A stretch of DNA of 37,257 bases from Longimicrobiaceae bacterium (GCA_036375715.1 DASVBS010000039.1:1-37257), one strand, 5' to 3'; positions 16,544 through 25,613 are shown, numbered from the stretch's first letter. Notes: generated by a model not told the origin, from the sequence alone. Made by a program: numbers and translations.

Positions 16544-16700
16544 GTCACTGAGGATTGCGCAGAGGGCGCACGGAGGCCGCTGGTAGGTTCGCCTCAAACA
16601 CCATGGATTTGGTGGCGGCGGTTCTCCAGAAGTCGATTTTCCCCTCGGTTGAGAGGACAATCCGTCACGTTGTCACTCAGTTCCTCCGTGCCCTCCGCGA
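16544..16700. repeat. Inverted copies of the CCTCCGTGG-type repeat between convergent genes
   Basis: GTCACTGAGG...CGCAGAGGGCGCACGGAGG at about 16544-16576 is, in imperfect reverse complement, matched by CACTCAGTTCCTCCGTGCCCTCCGCG at 16674-16699. The two arms enclose about 100 bp without coding signal. The element fills most of the 331-bp gap between the convergent genes ending at 16432 and 16764. It resembles a small non-autonomous palindromic element. Confidence 0.5.
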
Positions 16701-16763
16701 AATCGTCCGCGACCCTTCTGCGTTTCATAGCCCGGTGCGGCTGCGCCGCACCGGGGCTTATCC

Positions 16764-17843
16764 TCAAACCTGCGAGCCGGGGTACACGGCCAGCGGAGCA
16801 GCAAGGGCCGAGGCGGCGGGGCGCTCGGCGAGTGGACGCCGGCGCAACAACGGCTGCGTGAGCGGCGGCGGCAGGTACGCCGCGCCCTCGAGCGGTGCCA
16901 CGTCGGCGCCGGGAGGGACGATCTCGTCGATCCGGTCGAGAATCTCGTCGTCCAGCACCACTTCGGCGCCGGCGAGGAGTCCATCGAGATGCTCCACCGT
17001 GCGCGGTCCGATGATGGCGGCGCTGACCGCCGGATGCGCGACCACGAATGCCAGCGCCAGGTGCATCAACGAGGTGCCTGCACTCTCCGCCAGCGGGATC
17101 AGCTGCTCCACCACGTCCAGGCTTCGCTCGTCGGAGAGGGCGTTGGGGAAAAACCTCGCGCGCAGCGTGTCTGGCCGCGGTTCGCCCTTTCGATATTTCC
17201 CGGTCAACATCCCCTTGGCCAACGGGCTCCACGTGATTACCCCCATGCCGTAGCGCTGGCAGACGGGGAGCACCTCCCGCTCGAGGCCGCGATTGAGGAT
17301 GGAATACGGAGGCTGTTCGACTCGAAACCGGGCCAGTGCCCGGCGCTCGGCCACCCACTGGGCCTCGACCGTATCCGATGCGGGAAAGGTAGACGACCCG
17401 ATCGCGCGGACTTTCCCCTCCCGTATGAAGTCGGTGAGGGCCGCAAGCGTCTCCTCGATGTCGGTATCCGGCGTGGGACGGTGGATCTGGTAGAGGTCGA
17501 TGTAGTCCGTCTGAAGCCGCCGCAATGAGTCGTCCAGCGCACGCGCAAGCCAGCGCCGCGAGCTTCCTCGCTGATTGGGATCGTCCCCCATCGGCATAGC
17601 CGCCTTGGTGGCGAGCACGATGCTGTCCCGCCGCCCCTTCAGCGCCTTGCCGACGATCACCTCCGACTCACCACGAGAGTACGCGTCCGCGGTGTCGACG
17701 AAGTTGATCCCGAAATCTAGGGCCTTGTGGATGATGCGGATGCATTCGTCATGATCCGCGTTGGCCAGCCTCCCGAACATCATCGCTCCCAGGCCGTAAG
17801 CACTCACCTGGATACCTGTCCGACCGAGCGGGCGATAGCGCAT
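16764..17843 (-). CDS. Aldo/keto reductase
   Basis: A 359-residue NADPH-dependent carbonyl reductase of the AKR superfamily. The catalytic tetrad is complete: Asp50 and Tyr55 (FVDTADAYSRGESE), Lys80 (IVLATKAAMPMG) and His121 (YIDLYQIHRP). The NADPH-binding end (ITWSPLAKGMLTGKY, AAIIGPRTVEHLDGLL) is present. The start ATG has GGGAG 8 nt upstream. The C-terminus is longer than usual by a Leu/Ala/Pro-rich tail of about 30 residues. It is divergent from a TetR regulator, with an operator-like palindrome inside its promoter, so it is probably induced by a small molecule that the regulator senses. Confidence 0.93.
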   Translation of the reverse strand: MRYRPLGRTGIQVSAYGLGAMMFGRLANADHDECIRIIHKALDFGINFVDTADAYSRGESEVIVGKALKGRRDSIVLATKAAMPMGDDPNQRGSSRRWLARALDDSLRRLQTDYIDLYQIHRPTPDTDIEETLAALTDFIREGKVRAIGSSTFPASDTVEAQWVAERRALARFRVEQPPYSILNRGLEREVLPVCQRYGMGVITWSPLAKGMLTGKYRKGEPRPDTLRARFFPNALSDERSLDVVEQLIPLAESAGTSLMHLALAFVVAHPAVSAAIIGPRTVEHLDGLLAGAEVVLDDEILDRIDEIVPPGADVAPLEGAAYLPPPLTQPLLRRRPLAERPAASALAAPLAVYPGSQV

Positions 17844-17913
17844 GTTCTTTTCTCCCGGCGCCCTGGCCGCGTTTCGACCAGTCGTTTAGAATATAAAACG
17901 GAACCACCGTCCA

Positions 17914-17943
17914 TTTATACGGAACAATGTTCCGCTTTGTCAA
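17914..17943 (-). promoter_or_regulatory. Promoter of the aldo/keto reductase gene
   Basis: Read on the minus strand, TTGACA (17943-17938) and TATAAA (17919-17914) are separated by 18 bp. The spacer is largely occupied by the palindrome at 17920-17934. Confidence 0.7.
17920..17934. promoter_or_regulatory. TetR-type operator palindrome
   Basis: CGGAACAATGTTCCG is a perfect 7+1+7 palindrome between the -35 and -10 elements of the reductase promoter. A looser copy (AAAACGGAAC...GTCCATTT, about 17897-17916) lies next to it on the regulator-distal side. The position would allow the divergently encoded TetR protein to block the reductase gene and possibly its own. Confidence 0.65.
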
Positions 17944-17958
17944 GGAGAACCTCCTGGT

Positions 17959-18549
17959 ATGGGGAAACAGGAAGCAAACAGGGAATCGACGGACGTGGTC
18001 ACGCGACCGCTGCGAGCGGATGCGCGGCGCAATGTGGACGCGATCCTGGAGGCGGCAAAGCGGTTGTTCGCAGAGATGGGCGTGGATGTCCCGATGCGGA
18101 CCATCGCAGCGGAGGCGGGGGTCGGTGTGGGAACGCTCTACCGCCATTTTCCGCTGCGCTCCGACATGATCAAGGCGATCATCCAGCGGGAGGTGGACGC
18201 CTGCGTGGAGTACGCATCGGCCGCTGCGGAACAGCACCCCCCGGGCGAGGCGCTGGCTGCCTGGGCGCAGAAGCTCGTGGATCTCACCGCGACTAAGCGT
18301 GGGCTGGGCACCGCCCTACACTCGGGAGATGCGGCTTTGCGCTCCCTCCCCGAATACGTCCTGGATCGGCTCACTCCAGTGCTGCGGCAGCTACTCGACG
18401 CGGCTGCCGCGGCCGGCGCGATTCACAGGAGTGTGGATGCGGGCGAGCTCCTGATGGCCCTCCTCAGGCTGGCGTCGCCCGCAAGCGAGGGAGCGGTAGA
18501 CGAGGCGCGCCGAATGGTAGGGCTGCTGGTGGATGGGCTGCGGGTTTGA
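17959..18549 (+). CDS. TetR/AcrR-family transcriptional regulator
   Basis: A 196-residue DNA-binding repressor. The N-terminal TetR domain includes ADARRNVDAILEAAKRLFAE and the helix-turn-helix MRTIAAEAGVGVGTLYRHFP (about residues 46-65). The C-terminal helical half should bind an inducer and dimerise (ALAAWAQKLVDLTATKRGLG, DRLTPVLRQLLDAAAAAG). AAGGAG lies 11 nt before ATG 17959. It is divergent from the aldo/keto reductase gene with an operator-like palindrome between them. The ligand is unknown but is probably an aldehyde, quinone or drug related to the reductase substrate. Confidence 0.92.
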   Translation: MGKQEANRESTDVVTRPLRADARRNVDAILEAAKRLFAEMGVDVPMRTIAAEAGVGVGTLYRHFPLRSDMIKAIIQREVDACVEYASAAAEQHPPGEALAAWAQKLVDLTATKRGLGTALHSGDAALRSLPEYVLDRLTPVLRQLLDAAAAAGAIHRSVDAGELLMALLRLASPASEGAVDEARRMVGLLVDGLRV

Positions 18550-18721
18550 GTGCCCGCGGCGGGCTTTGCGGGCCAGACAATTGGGGGTGACTTCAGAGTT
18601 TGCGCTCGCCTGAAGGTCCACTAAAATGTGCGGCCGGGCGCGCCGCGTGCCCGGCGCAGAACGCCTACCGCACCTTCCGCGGCCCGTCCTGGCCGCCGGC
18701 GTTTTCTCGAGCAGAGCCTCC

Positions 18722-20467
18722 ATGCACGATACCTCGCACCTTCGCGACATTCTCGTCCTCCTGGCCTTCGCCATCGGCATCGTGATGATCTTCCGCCGGG
18801 TCCGAGCCGGATCGGTGCTCGGCTACCTCATCGCGGGGATGATCGTGGGCCCCTACGGGCTCTCCCTGGTCCACGAGGTCGAACGCATGGCCATCCTGGG
18901 CGAGTTCGGCGTCGTGTTCCTGCTCTTCGGCATCGGGCTCGAGCTCTCCTTCGAGCGGCTGATGGCGCTCCGGCGCCTGGTGTTCGGCCTCGGCGGCGCG
19001 CAGGTCCTCATCACCGCCGTGGTCGTGTGGGTGGTCGCCCGGACGCTCGGCATGGAAAACGGCGCCGCCGTGGTCCTGGGCGGCGGGCTCGCTCTCTCCT
19101 CCTCCGCCATCGTTCTTCAGATGATGGCCGAGCGCGGAGACCTGTCTGCGCCCCACGGACGGGCCGCCTTCGGCGTGCTCCTCTTTCAGGACCTGGCCGT
19201 CGTCCCCCTGCTCGCACTGGTCCCACTCCTGGGGCAGGAGGATGCCAACGTAGCGACGGCGCTCGGCGTCGCGTTGCTCAAGGGCGTCGCCTTCGTCGTC
19301 GGCCTCACCGTCCTCGGGCGCATCCTGCTCCGACCCATCTTTCACACCGTCGCGCGGGAGAGGAGCGGTGAGCTGTTCACGGGGATCACCCTGCTCCTGG
19401 TGCTCGGCATCGGCTGGATGACGCAGGAGGCGGGGCTGTCGATGGGAATGGGCGCCTTCCTGGCCGGACTCCTGATCGCGGAGACGGAGTACGTCCACCA
19501 GGTGGAAGCGGACATCGAGCCGTTCAAGGGCATCCTGCTCGCCCTGTTCTTCATGGTGGTGGGCATGTCGCTGGACATCCGACTCGCCCTGCAAAACGCC
19601 CCCACCGTCCTGGCGTTGGTCACTGCTCTGGTGCTGGTGAAGTTCGGCATCCTGGCCGCCCTCTGTCGCGCCTTCGGGTTCGCGTGGGGTGCTTCGCTCC
19701 GGGCCGGCCTTGTGCTCTCGCAGGGAGGCGAGTTCGCCTTCGTGCTCTTCACCCTGGCCGTTGCCGCCGGCGCGCTTCCCGACAGCACCGCGCAGCTCCT
19801 GACGCTCACCGTCGGCCTCAGCATGGCCGTGACCCCGGGGCTGATGTTCGTCGGCCGCACGCTCGAGCAGCGCCTCTCACCCATCGGCGTGCCGGGCGCC
19901 AACATGCTCGAGGAGGCGGCGGACTTGGAGGGTCACGTGCTCATCGCCGGTTACGGACGCGTCGGACGCACCGTCGCCCGGCTCCTGGACGCGGGACGGA
20001 TCCCCTACGTGGCGGTGGACCGGAATGCGGAGACGGTGGCGGCGGAGCGCTCGCAGGGGCATGCCGTCTACTTCGGCGATGCCGGGCGAGACGAGGTGCT
20101 GGAGGCCGCCGGCGCGAAGAAGGCGCGCGTAGCGGTCATAACCGTCGACGACCCCAGGGGCGCTGAACGCGCGGTGCACGCGCTGCGTCACATCCGGGCC
20201 GACCTCCCCATCCTCGTCCGGGCGCAGAGCGTGGAGCAGTGCGAGGTCCTGATCAAGGCCGGGGCAACCCATGCGATCCCGGAGCTGATCGAGGGCAGCC
20301 TGCAGCTCGGCGAGGAACTGCTGGTGCTCCTCGGCGACGAGCGCAGCCAGGCCCGCGTGCTGCTCGACACCTTCCGCCAGAGGGCCTACGCGCGGTTGGG
20401 CGACATGCGTCCGCACGTGGCGCCGGCGGGGGAGGCGATTGGTGAGAAGATAGAAGCTAGAAGCTAG
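18722..20467 (+). CDS. KefB/KefC-like monovalent cation:proton antiporter (CPA2) with TrkA-N domain
   Basis: A 581-residue inner-membrane transporter. About 12 hydrophobic helices cover residues 5-390, with CPA2 hallmarks LGYLIAGMIVGPYGLSLV, LLFGIGLELSFERL, GGGLALSSSAIVLQMM, LLFQDLAVVPLLAL, FFMVVGMSLDIRL and SQGGEFAFVLF. The cytoplasmic C-terminus is a Rossmann RCK/TrkA-N domain (HVLIAGYGRVGRTVARLL, YVAVDRNAETVAAE, YFGDAGRDEVLEAAGA) that should gate transport by binding nucleotide. It likely exports K+ or Na+ in exchange for protons. The start is set at ATG 18722, where the membrane domain begins; upstream in-frame codons are Arg/Pro-rich non-protein. Confidence 0.92.
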   Translation: MHDTSHLRDILVLLAFAIGIVMIFRRVRAGSVLGYLIAGMIVGPYGLSLVHEVERMAILGEFGVVFLLFGIGLELSFERLMALRRLVFGLGGAQVLITAVVVWVVARTLGMENGAAVVLGGGLALSSSAIVLQMMAERGDLSAPHGRAAFGVLLFQDLAVVPLLALVPLLGQEDANVATALGVALLKGVAFVVGLTVLGRILLRPIFHTVARERSGELFTGITLLLVLGIGWMTQEAGLSMGMGAFLAGLLIAETEYVHQVEADIEPFKGILLALFFMVVGMSLDIRLALQNAPTVLALVTALVLVKFGILAALCRAFGFAWGASLRAGLVLSQGGEFAFVLFTLAVAAGALPDSTAQLLTLTVGLSMAVTPGLMFVGRTLEQRLSPIGVPGANMLEEAADLEGHVLIAGYGRVGRTVARLLDAGRIPYVAVDRNAETVAAERSQGHAVYFGDAGRDEVLEAAGAKKARVAVITVDDPRGAERAVHALRHIRADLPILVRAQSVEQCEVLIKAGATHAIPELIEGSLQLGEELLVLLGDERSQARVLLDTFRQRAYARLGDMRPHVAPAGEAIGEKIEARS

Positions 20468-20748
20468 AAGTTGGTCAGAAATCGGTGGCGCGAGTTGTCC
20501 GGGCCGCCGGCCACGCCCTCGCCGATGGAGACCAGCACGCGCAAGCGGGCATTGACGCCGCTCCAGTCAGTCTGAGCGTCCACTGCCCCGTGTCGGACCC
20601 CAGTTGTGCCGGTAGGTAGGCCGGGAAACTACTTGTGGACTGCATCCTGCGGATCGGCCCCGCTGAGCGGGGGGCGGGGGGTGAAATCTGGCACCTGGCT
20701 TTGGCCGCCAGCCCGCGCTCGACTACATCCCGTTCCTCTCGCGCTGCG
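20468..20748. other. Spacer between convergent genes with a TAGAAGC microrepeat
   Basis: TAGAAGC-type units repeat at the very end of the antiporter gene and just after it (about 20452-20471), including its stop codon. The rest of the 281-bp spacer shows no coding-like frame and no clear hairpin. Confidence 0.4.
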
Positions 20749-22338
20749 TCAATCTCCCCCCGCGCTGGCGATGTTCATCCGCTCGCGAGAGCTCGACGAC
20801 GCGCGAATCAGCTCGATCGCTGTCCGCACCTGCATGTCGTGAGCGTCGGAGAACCGCCGCGCGAGGGCCGAGCCGCCACGAAGCTGGGCGGTCTGGTACC
20901 CGAGCTCGAAGCTGAGATATTCTCGCAGAACCGGCAGGTTCGGGGTCACCCGAAGCAGATCGCTTCTCCGCGCCTCCGCGATCAGGGCATCAATTGCATC
21001 GCGCGGCGGGGGAGCTCCGGCCGTCAGTGAGGAGTCGCGCGCAAGCCTGCGTGCATACGCAAAGATCAGATCGCGGAACGGCTTTCCCGATTCCTCGTTC
21101 TTGAGCTGCGCCGCGGCCCTCTTTCGCACCGCCACGACCGAGTCGGCGACCTCCACATCGGGCTGAATTCCTCCGGATCCATCCGCCTGCGCACCCGTGT
21201 CCAGCGAAAGCGAGGGGGCACGATCACCTGTCTCGATGACGGTACCTCCGAAAGCGCCATGAAACCGGTCCAGGCCACGACCCTCCGGCGTGTACCAGCG
21301 CGCGGTGGTCACTTTGAGCCGGTACCCACCAGGCAGGGAAAAGATGGACTGCACGCTCCCCTTGCCGAAGGTCGGTTCACCGACGACGACCGCGCGGTCG
21401 TGATCCTGCAGGGCTCCGGCCAGAACCTCTGCTGCACTGGCGGTGTGCCCGTCGACCAAAACCGCGATCGGTAGCGCGGCGTTGTCCTCCTCGTCCCTCG
21501 CGCGGTACTCAGAGTTGACGCCCCCTCCGACACCAGTGCTGATGGTCAGAACCTCTCCCGTCGGAAGGAACAGGTCGGCGACTGCCAGCGCTTCCTCGAG
21601 CAGGCCACCAGGGTTGCCCCGGAGATCGAGCACGAGACCCTCGAGGTCACCCTCGCTTTCAAGATGGCTGAGCGCGGCCTCGAACTCGAACGCGGCACGG
21701 TGGCCGAAGCTGCTGAGCTGAATGACGCCGATCCCCTCCTCCGTGCGATACGCGTGGATCACCGACGGCACGCTCACGCTCGCGCGAACGACCTCAAACG
21801 GCTGTGGCAGCGCCACTCCGTCGCGCCTGATCCGCAGCGTGACACTCTCACCAACGGGTCCACGCAGGGCGTCGACAACCTCATCGATCGACCAGCCGTC
21901 GGTACTCTGTCCATCGATCTCGACGATCTGATCACCGCGCTGAAGGCCGGCCCTCTCTGCAGGTGAGCCGGCCACAGGCTCCACCAAGGTCGGAAAGCCT
22001 TCGCGCAGATCGACCGAGCTTCCTATGCCGCCGAAGGCGCCTCCCGTGGAGGCGGCGAAGTCCTGGTACTCCTCCGGATCCATGAGCTGCGCGTACGGAT
22101 CGCCAGAATTCTCGACGAGAGCCCTGGCCGCCCACAGGTAAAGGGAATCCCGCGGAATATCGTGTGCGGCGGAGAGCCGGGCGACGACTTCATCGAGTAA
22201 CTTGCTGGCCTCCGACGTCGGTGCCTGCTCGGTTCGCTTCTCGAGCCGAGCGCTGACGAGCAGCGTGCCGAGCACGCCAGCTACCAGGGCCGCGCCGGCA
22301 CTGAGGAGCGCAAAGCGGACTCTCGAACCTCTGGTCAT
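20749..22338 (-). CDS. S41-family C-terminal processing peptidase with PDZ domain
   Basis: A 529-residue serine protease of the Tsp/CtpA group, anchored or exported by one N-terminal hydrophobic helix (about residues 9-29). A PDZ domain covers about 95-185 (GGIGSSVDLREGFPTLVEPV, SPAERAGLQRGDQIVEIDG). The catalytic domain shows GLVLDLRGNPGG (residues 234-245), the nucleophile Ser301 in GHTASAAEVLAGAL, and the general base Lys326 in PTFGKGSVQ. An alpha-helical C-terminal extension of about 130 residues follows the core. Such proteases trim the C-termini of envelope proteins. It is a single-gene unit. Confidence 0.93.
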   Translation of the reverse strand: MTRGSRVRFALLSAGAALVAGVLGTLLVSARLEKRTEQAPTSEASKLLDEVVARLSAAHDIPRDSLYLWAARALVENSGDPYAQLMDPEEYQDFAASTGGAFGGIGSSVDLREGFPTLVEPVAGSPAERAGLQRGDQIVEIDGQSTDGWSIDEVVDALRGPVGESVTLRIRRDGVALPQPFEVVRASVSVPSVIHAYRTEEGIGVIQLSSFGHRAAFEFEAALSHLESEGDLEGLVLDLRGNPGGLLEEALAVADLFLPTGEVLTISTGVGGGVNSEYRARDEEDNAALPIAVLVDGHTASAAEVLAGALQDHDRAVVVGEPTFGKGSVQSIFSLPGGYRLKVTTARWYTPEGRGLDRFHGAFGGTVIETGDRAPSLSLDTGAQADGSGGIQPDVEVADSVVAVRKRAAAQLKNEESGKPFRDLIFAYARRLARDSSLTAGAPPPRDAIDALIAEARRSDLLRVTPNLPVLREYLSFELGYQTAQLRGGSALARRFSDAHDMQVRTAIELIRASSSSRERMNIASAGGD

Positions 22339-22596
22339 CCTGCTCGATTCTGACGGCGCGGCTGAGCCGCGCCGATTGACTCGAAGAAGGGGTCAGCAGC
22401 GAAGCAGCACGGGGCTGCGCGCTCGTTGCAGCATTGTTCAGGCCCTGCGAGCATTATGCAATTTTTGCCGCATCAAGTTGCCCAATGATCCAAGTAGGCA
22501 GAAAATGGAAAGTGCCACACCGCGAAATGTGGCCTGGGTGAGGCCATGGCACCAACGCCGGTGAGGGTTAGCCGGAAAGCCATAGCGTCAGCCCGA

Positions 22597-23703
22597 TCAC
22601 CAGTGGACGCGCAGCATCCCCTCGCCGTCGACCTCGAACCGGGTGCCGAACCGGCGGCTGGCCATGGTCAGGGTCCGGGCCAGCCAGGCCGCGTCCTCCC
22701 TTCCCGCCCGTTCCAGGCGGAATCGGCGCAGCCGGGTGGGGACGATAGTGAGCTCCTCCAGGCCGTCGGCACCCATCGTCACCAGGTACATCCCTCCCAG
22801 GTCAGGGCGGAATTTCTCCTCGCCGCCGATCCCCTCGTAGTCGTTGATCAGGTCGCCGCACCCGTAGAGGATCAGCTTGCCCCGGTAGATCTCCACCCCG
22901 ATCGGGTGGTGGGAGGAGTGCCCATGAACGATGTCCACTCCCACCGTATCGATCAGGGCCTGGGCGAACCGCCGATGGCTGCGGGGGATGTGGTAGCCCC
23001 AGTTGGGGCCCCAGTGGATCGAGACCACCGTGACGTCGCCGGGCCGCCTTAGCGTCTCGAGCACGGCGCCGACCTGCTCCACGAGAGAGTCGGTGAGGGA
23101 CGGGAGCAGCCACACTCCGGCCTCGTCCTCGCCGGCCGCCCACATGGTCGGAATCCCGCTCGACGGCATGCCCACGCCCGCCGCCACGACCCTGCGACCG
23201 GTGCCCGTCTCGACCACCGCGGGCGCTCGCGCCTCCCGGATGTCATGGCCGGCGCCGGCGGTCGCGATCCCGGACGCGTGCAGGGTCTCCAGCGTCCGCT
23301 CCAGCCCCGGGAATGACCAGTCGAGCACGTGATTGTTGGCCAGCACGCAGCAATCGATGCGGGCCGCGGTGAGCACGTCGGCGTTCCCGGGGTGCATCCG
23401 GTAGTGGATCCCCTTGTCCGGCCAGGGATCGCCCCGGTCGGTAATCGCGGTCTCCAGGTTGACGATGCGGACGTCGACCGTCGGCCCGTCGAGGATCTCG
23501 AGGGCGTCGCCCCAGACGTATCCGGGCTGGACACCCCGGGGAATGGGGCCATGCGCCTGCTCCGCCAGCTCGACGTAGCGGATCGCCGACTTCACCCAGG
23601 CCTCGTAGAGACGCGGGTCGCCCGGGTGGGCCAGGATCTGGTCCACCCCGCGACCCGTCATCACATCCCCCGCGAGGAAGACCCGTACACGGTCGTCAGG
23701 CAT
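22597..23703 (-). CDS. CapA-family metallophosphatase-like protein
   Basis: A 368-residue protein of the PGA_cap/CapA family (calcineurin-like phosphoesterase fold). Metal-site motifs in order: FLAGDVMTGRGVDQIL (about residues 9-24), RIVNLETAIT, LANNHVLDWSFPGLERTLE, SIHWGPNWG, and HGHSSHHPIGVEIYRGKLIL with YGCGDLINDYEG. Relatives take part in poly-gamma-glutamate capsule or glutathione-type metabolism, but many are of unknown role. No signal peptide is visible, so this one may be cytoplasmic. No capsule genes lie nearby. The start ATG lacks a clear ribosome binding site. Confidence 0.88.
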   Translation of the reverse strand: MPDDRVRVFLAGDVMTGRGVDQILAHPGDPRLYEAWVKSAIRYVELAEQAHGPIPRGVQPGYVWGDALEILDGPTVDVRIVNLETAITDRGDPWPDKGIHYRMHPGNADVLTAARIDCCVLANNHVLDWSFPGLERTLETLHASGIATAGAGHDIREARAPAVVETGTGRRVVAAGVGMPSSGIPTMWAAGEDEAGVWLLPSLTDSLVEQVGAVLETLRRPGDVTVVSIHWGPNWGYHIPRSHRRFAQALIDTVGVDIVHGHSSHHPIGVEIYRGKLILYGCGDLINDYEGIGGEEKFRPDLGGMYLVTMGADGLEELTIVPTRLRRFRLERAGREDAAWLARTLTMASRRFGTRFEVDGEGMLRVHW

Positions 23704-23753
23704 CGCGGGCGACAGTGATCATTGGCCGGCGCGTGTGGTCCGACTGCGCCATC

Positions 23754-24278
23754 CTACTCCCCCAGTTCGCTGGCGAAGAGCGCGTCGAGCCGCTGATAGC
23801 TGAGCTCCATGCCGTCGGTCATGCCCGTGGAAACGGCCGCGTCGCGTGCTTCCTTCGAGCCGTAGGCCATCACCGTGACCAGCGTAGTGACGCCATCCTT
23901 CTCGCTGAAGGTGGAGCGGATCCTGGTCGGTTGATCCGCCGACATGTTGCCCTCGGGCAGCGCGAAGTCTCCGGGATCGTAGTACTGGTCGTACGAGAGC
24001 TTCTCCGGCTCGTGGACTTCGGCGAAGGTGCCGAAAAAGCCGAACTCCTGGCCATTCTCATCCGAGCGCCAACGCCAGCGAAACTTGCCGCCGGGCCGGA
24101 CGTCCATCTCGCACACCGGCATCGACCAGCCGGGATAACCGAGCCACCGTCGCATCAGCTCGGGCACTGTGTGGGCCTGCCAGACCAGCGTGCGGGGGGC
24201 GTGGAAGCTGCGCGCGACGCGGACTTCCATGTCGCTCGGCAGCGTGACCACGGCGGTAAATTTCTCCTTGGTAGCCAC
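23754..24278 (-). CDS. SRPBCC/AHSA1-domain protein
   Basis: A 174-residue START-like hydrophobic-ligand-binding protein of the AHSA1 branch. The start is placed at GTG 24278 because AAAGGAGAG lies about 7 nt upstream. The 39 in-frame codons before it are Arg-rich and overlap the ribosome binding site. Signature features are VRVARSFHAPRTLVWQAHT, ELMRRWLGYPGWSMP, VRPGGKFRWRWRS and the C-terminal helix MTDGMELSYQRLDAL. It lies 37 bp after an ArsR-type regulator gene. This ArsR-SRPBCC pairing is very common and implies coexpression, though the ligand is generally unknown. Confidence 0.9.
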   Translation of the reverse strand: MATKEKFTAVVTLPSDMEVRVARSFHAPRTLVWQAHTVPELMRRWLGYPGWSMPVCEMDVRPGGKFRWRWRSDENGQEFGFFGTFAEVHEPEKLSYDQYYDPGDFALPEGNMSADQPTRIRSTFSEKDGVTTLVTVMAYGSKEARDAAVSTGMTDGMELSYQRLDALFASELGE

Positions 24279-24315
24279 GGTGCTCTCCTTTTTCTGGGGG
24301 TTCCGGCGATCGGGA

Positions 24316-24729
24316 TTAGCGGCGCTTGCGCTTCGTTGGCGGCGTGTTCGCTTTCTGCCGCTCCGCCTGGTGAGGCGGCCTAGCTTTGTGAGCATTGTGA
24401 GGCCTGGCCTGCATCTCTTCGAGCAGCTTGTCGAGAGCCTCGTACCGGCTCTCCCAGATCTGCCTGTAGTTCTCGAGCCAGGCGGCGACCTCCCGCAGCG
24501 GGCGAGCCTCGAGCCTGCGCGGCCTGGTATTGCCGACCTTTCCGGCGGAGATCAGCCCGGCGGTCTCCAGTACCTTCAGGTGCTTCGAGATCGCCGGCTG
24601 GCTCATGTTGAAAGGCGCCGCCAGCTCCGCCACCGTGGCTTCACCTCGAGCGAGCCTGGCCAGGATGGCCCGCCGGGTCGGATGGGCCAGCGCCGCAAAA
24701 GTCAGATCGAGTTGTTCGGAGACGGGCAT
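24316..24729 (-). CDS. ArsR-family winged-helix regulator
   Basis: A 137-residue repressor with one winged helix-turn-helix (residues about 10-90): LAHPTRRAILARLARGE, ATVAELAAPFNMSQPAIS, KHLKVLETAGLI. The metal-binding ELCVCDL motif of true arsenic sensors is absent, so this is the SRPBCC-linked type that probably senses something else or is partner-controlled. The C-terminal tail is basic (RQKANTPPTKRKRR). It starts the two-gene operon with the SRPBCC protein. Confidence 0.92.
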   Translation of the reverse strand: MPVSEQLDLTFAALAHPTRRAILARLARGEATVAELAAPFNMSQPAISKHLKVLETAGLISAGKVGNTRPRRLEARPLREVAAWLENYRQIWESRYEALDKLLEEMQARPHNAHKARPPHQAERQKANTPPTKRKRR

Positions 24730-24759
24730 GGGGTCTTTCAGAGATGATGTAACCTGACG

Positions 24760-24790
24760 GTTATGATAACTATTGAGTTATGGATGTCAA
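24760..24790 (-). promoter_or_regulatory. Promoter and operator-like dyads of the arsR-SRPBCC operon
   Basis: On the minus strand, TTGACA (24790-24785) and TATCAT (24768-24763) are 16 bp apart. The palindrome GTTATGATAAC (24760-24770) overlaps the -10, and AACCTGACGGTT (24751-24762) follows just downstream. Both are plausible autoregulatory sites for the ArsR protein. Confidence 0.6.
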
Positions 24791-25476
24791 GTGCTTTTGT
24801 CGAGAATGGAACTGACGGCGCGGTGCTGTGCCGGGGATGGCACAGGTCGCTGCGGAAGCCGACCAGCGGTAAGTTCGTGCAGGTCACGGCGGGGCAAAAC
24901 CACACCTGCGCACTGCGGGACGACGGGGTCGTCGAGTGCTGGTATCTGAATCAATTCGGTCAGGCGCCGCCCACCCGCAGCGCGAGCAGGGGACGCTTCG
25001 TCGCGGTGGAAGCCGGCGCCTGGCATACCTGCGGCTTGCGGGACGACGGCGTAGCGGAATGCTGGGGCGGCAACGGCTGGGGACAGGCACCGGCCACACA
25101 GACCGCCTCGGTGGGCACCTACCGCCAGCTGAGCGGCGGCTACTACTTCAACTGTGCGGTCCGGAGCGACCACGCCCTGGAATGCTGGGGGAAGAACCGG
25201 GACCGCGAGGCCCGCTCCGAGCAGCGCATCGTGTTCACCACCCTGCCGCTGGATCCGAGCCTCGTGGGCAGCAGCTATCCCATCGCCGCCACCGGCGGCG
25301 GGTCCGGGAATCCCCTGAACTTCAGGAGCCTCACTCCGGAGGTGTGCACGGTCTCCGAGGGGATGGTCTCGGCGGATGCCCCGGGCACCTGCACCGTTGC
25401 GGCCAATCAGGCCGGGAACTGGAGGTACTTCCCTGCCCCGGAGGTGCGGGTCAGCTTCCAGGTCGAGGCGCCGTAG
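24763..25476 (+). pseudogene. 5'-truncated tandem copy of the RCC1-like propeller gene
   Basis: From about 24805 to 25495 the DNA is nearly identical to 27107-27797 (offset 2300-2303). It encodes the last part of blade 4, then blades 5-7 and the C-terminal Ig-like domain. The signal peptide, the PKD domain and blades 1-3 are missing. The apparent start (ATG 24763) lies inside the arsR promoter and reads MITIELWMSSAFVENG before entering the homologous part. It would give an incomplete, non-exported propeller, so it is most likely a remnant left when the front 1.3 kb of a former full-length copy was deleted. Its terminator hairpin (25585-25613) is also shared with the intact copy. Confidence 0.8.
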
Positions 25477-25584
25477 ACGGCCAGCGCGGGAAAATGGACC
25501 GAAGCACGCGGCTACCCTACCCTGGGGCGATCGACACAGCACCAGCCGCTAGGTAGTCACACCCCGCCTCTGATGCGCTCATAA

Positions 25585-25613
25585 CGAAAGCCCAGGCAAT
25601 GCCTGGGCTTTCG
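25585..25613. terminator. Hairpin after the truncated propeller copy
   Basis: CGAAAGCCCAGGC at 25585-25597 and GCCTGGGCTTTCG at 25601-25613 form a 13-bp stem with an AAT loop. The same hairpin occurs at 27885-27911, exactly 2300 bp away, as part of the tandem duplication. Confidence 0.7.
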
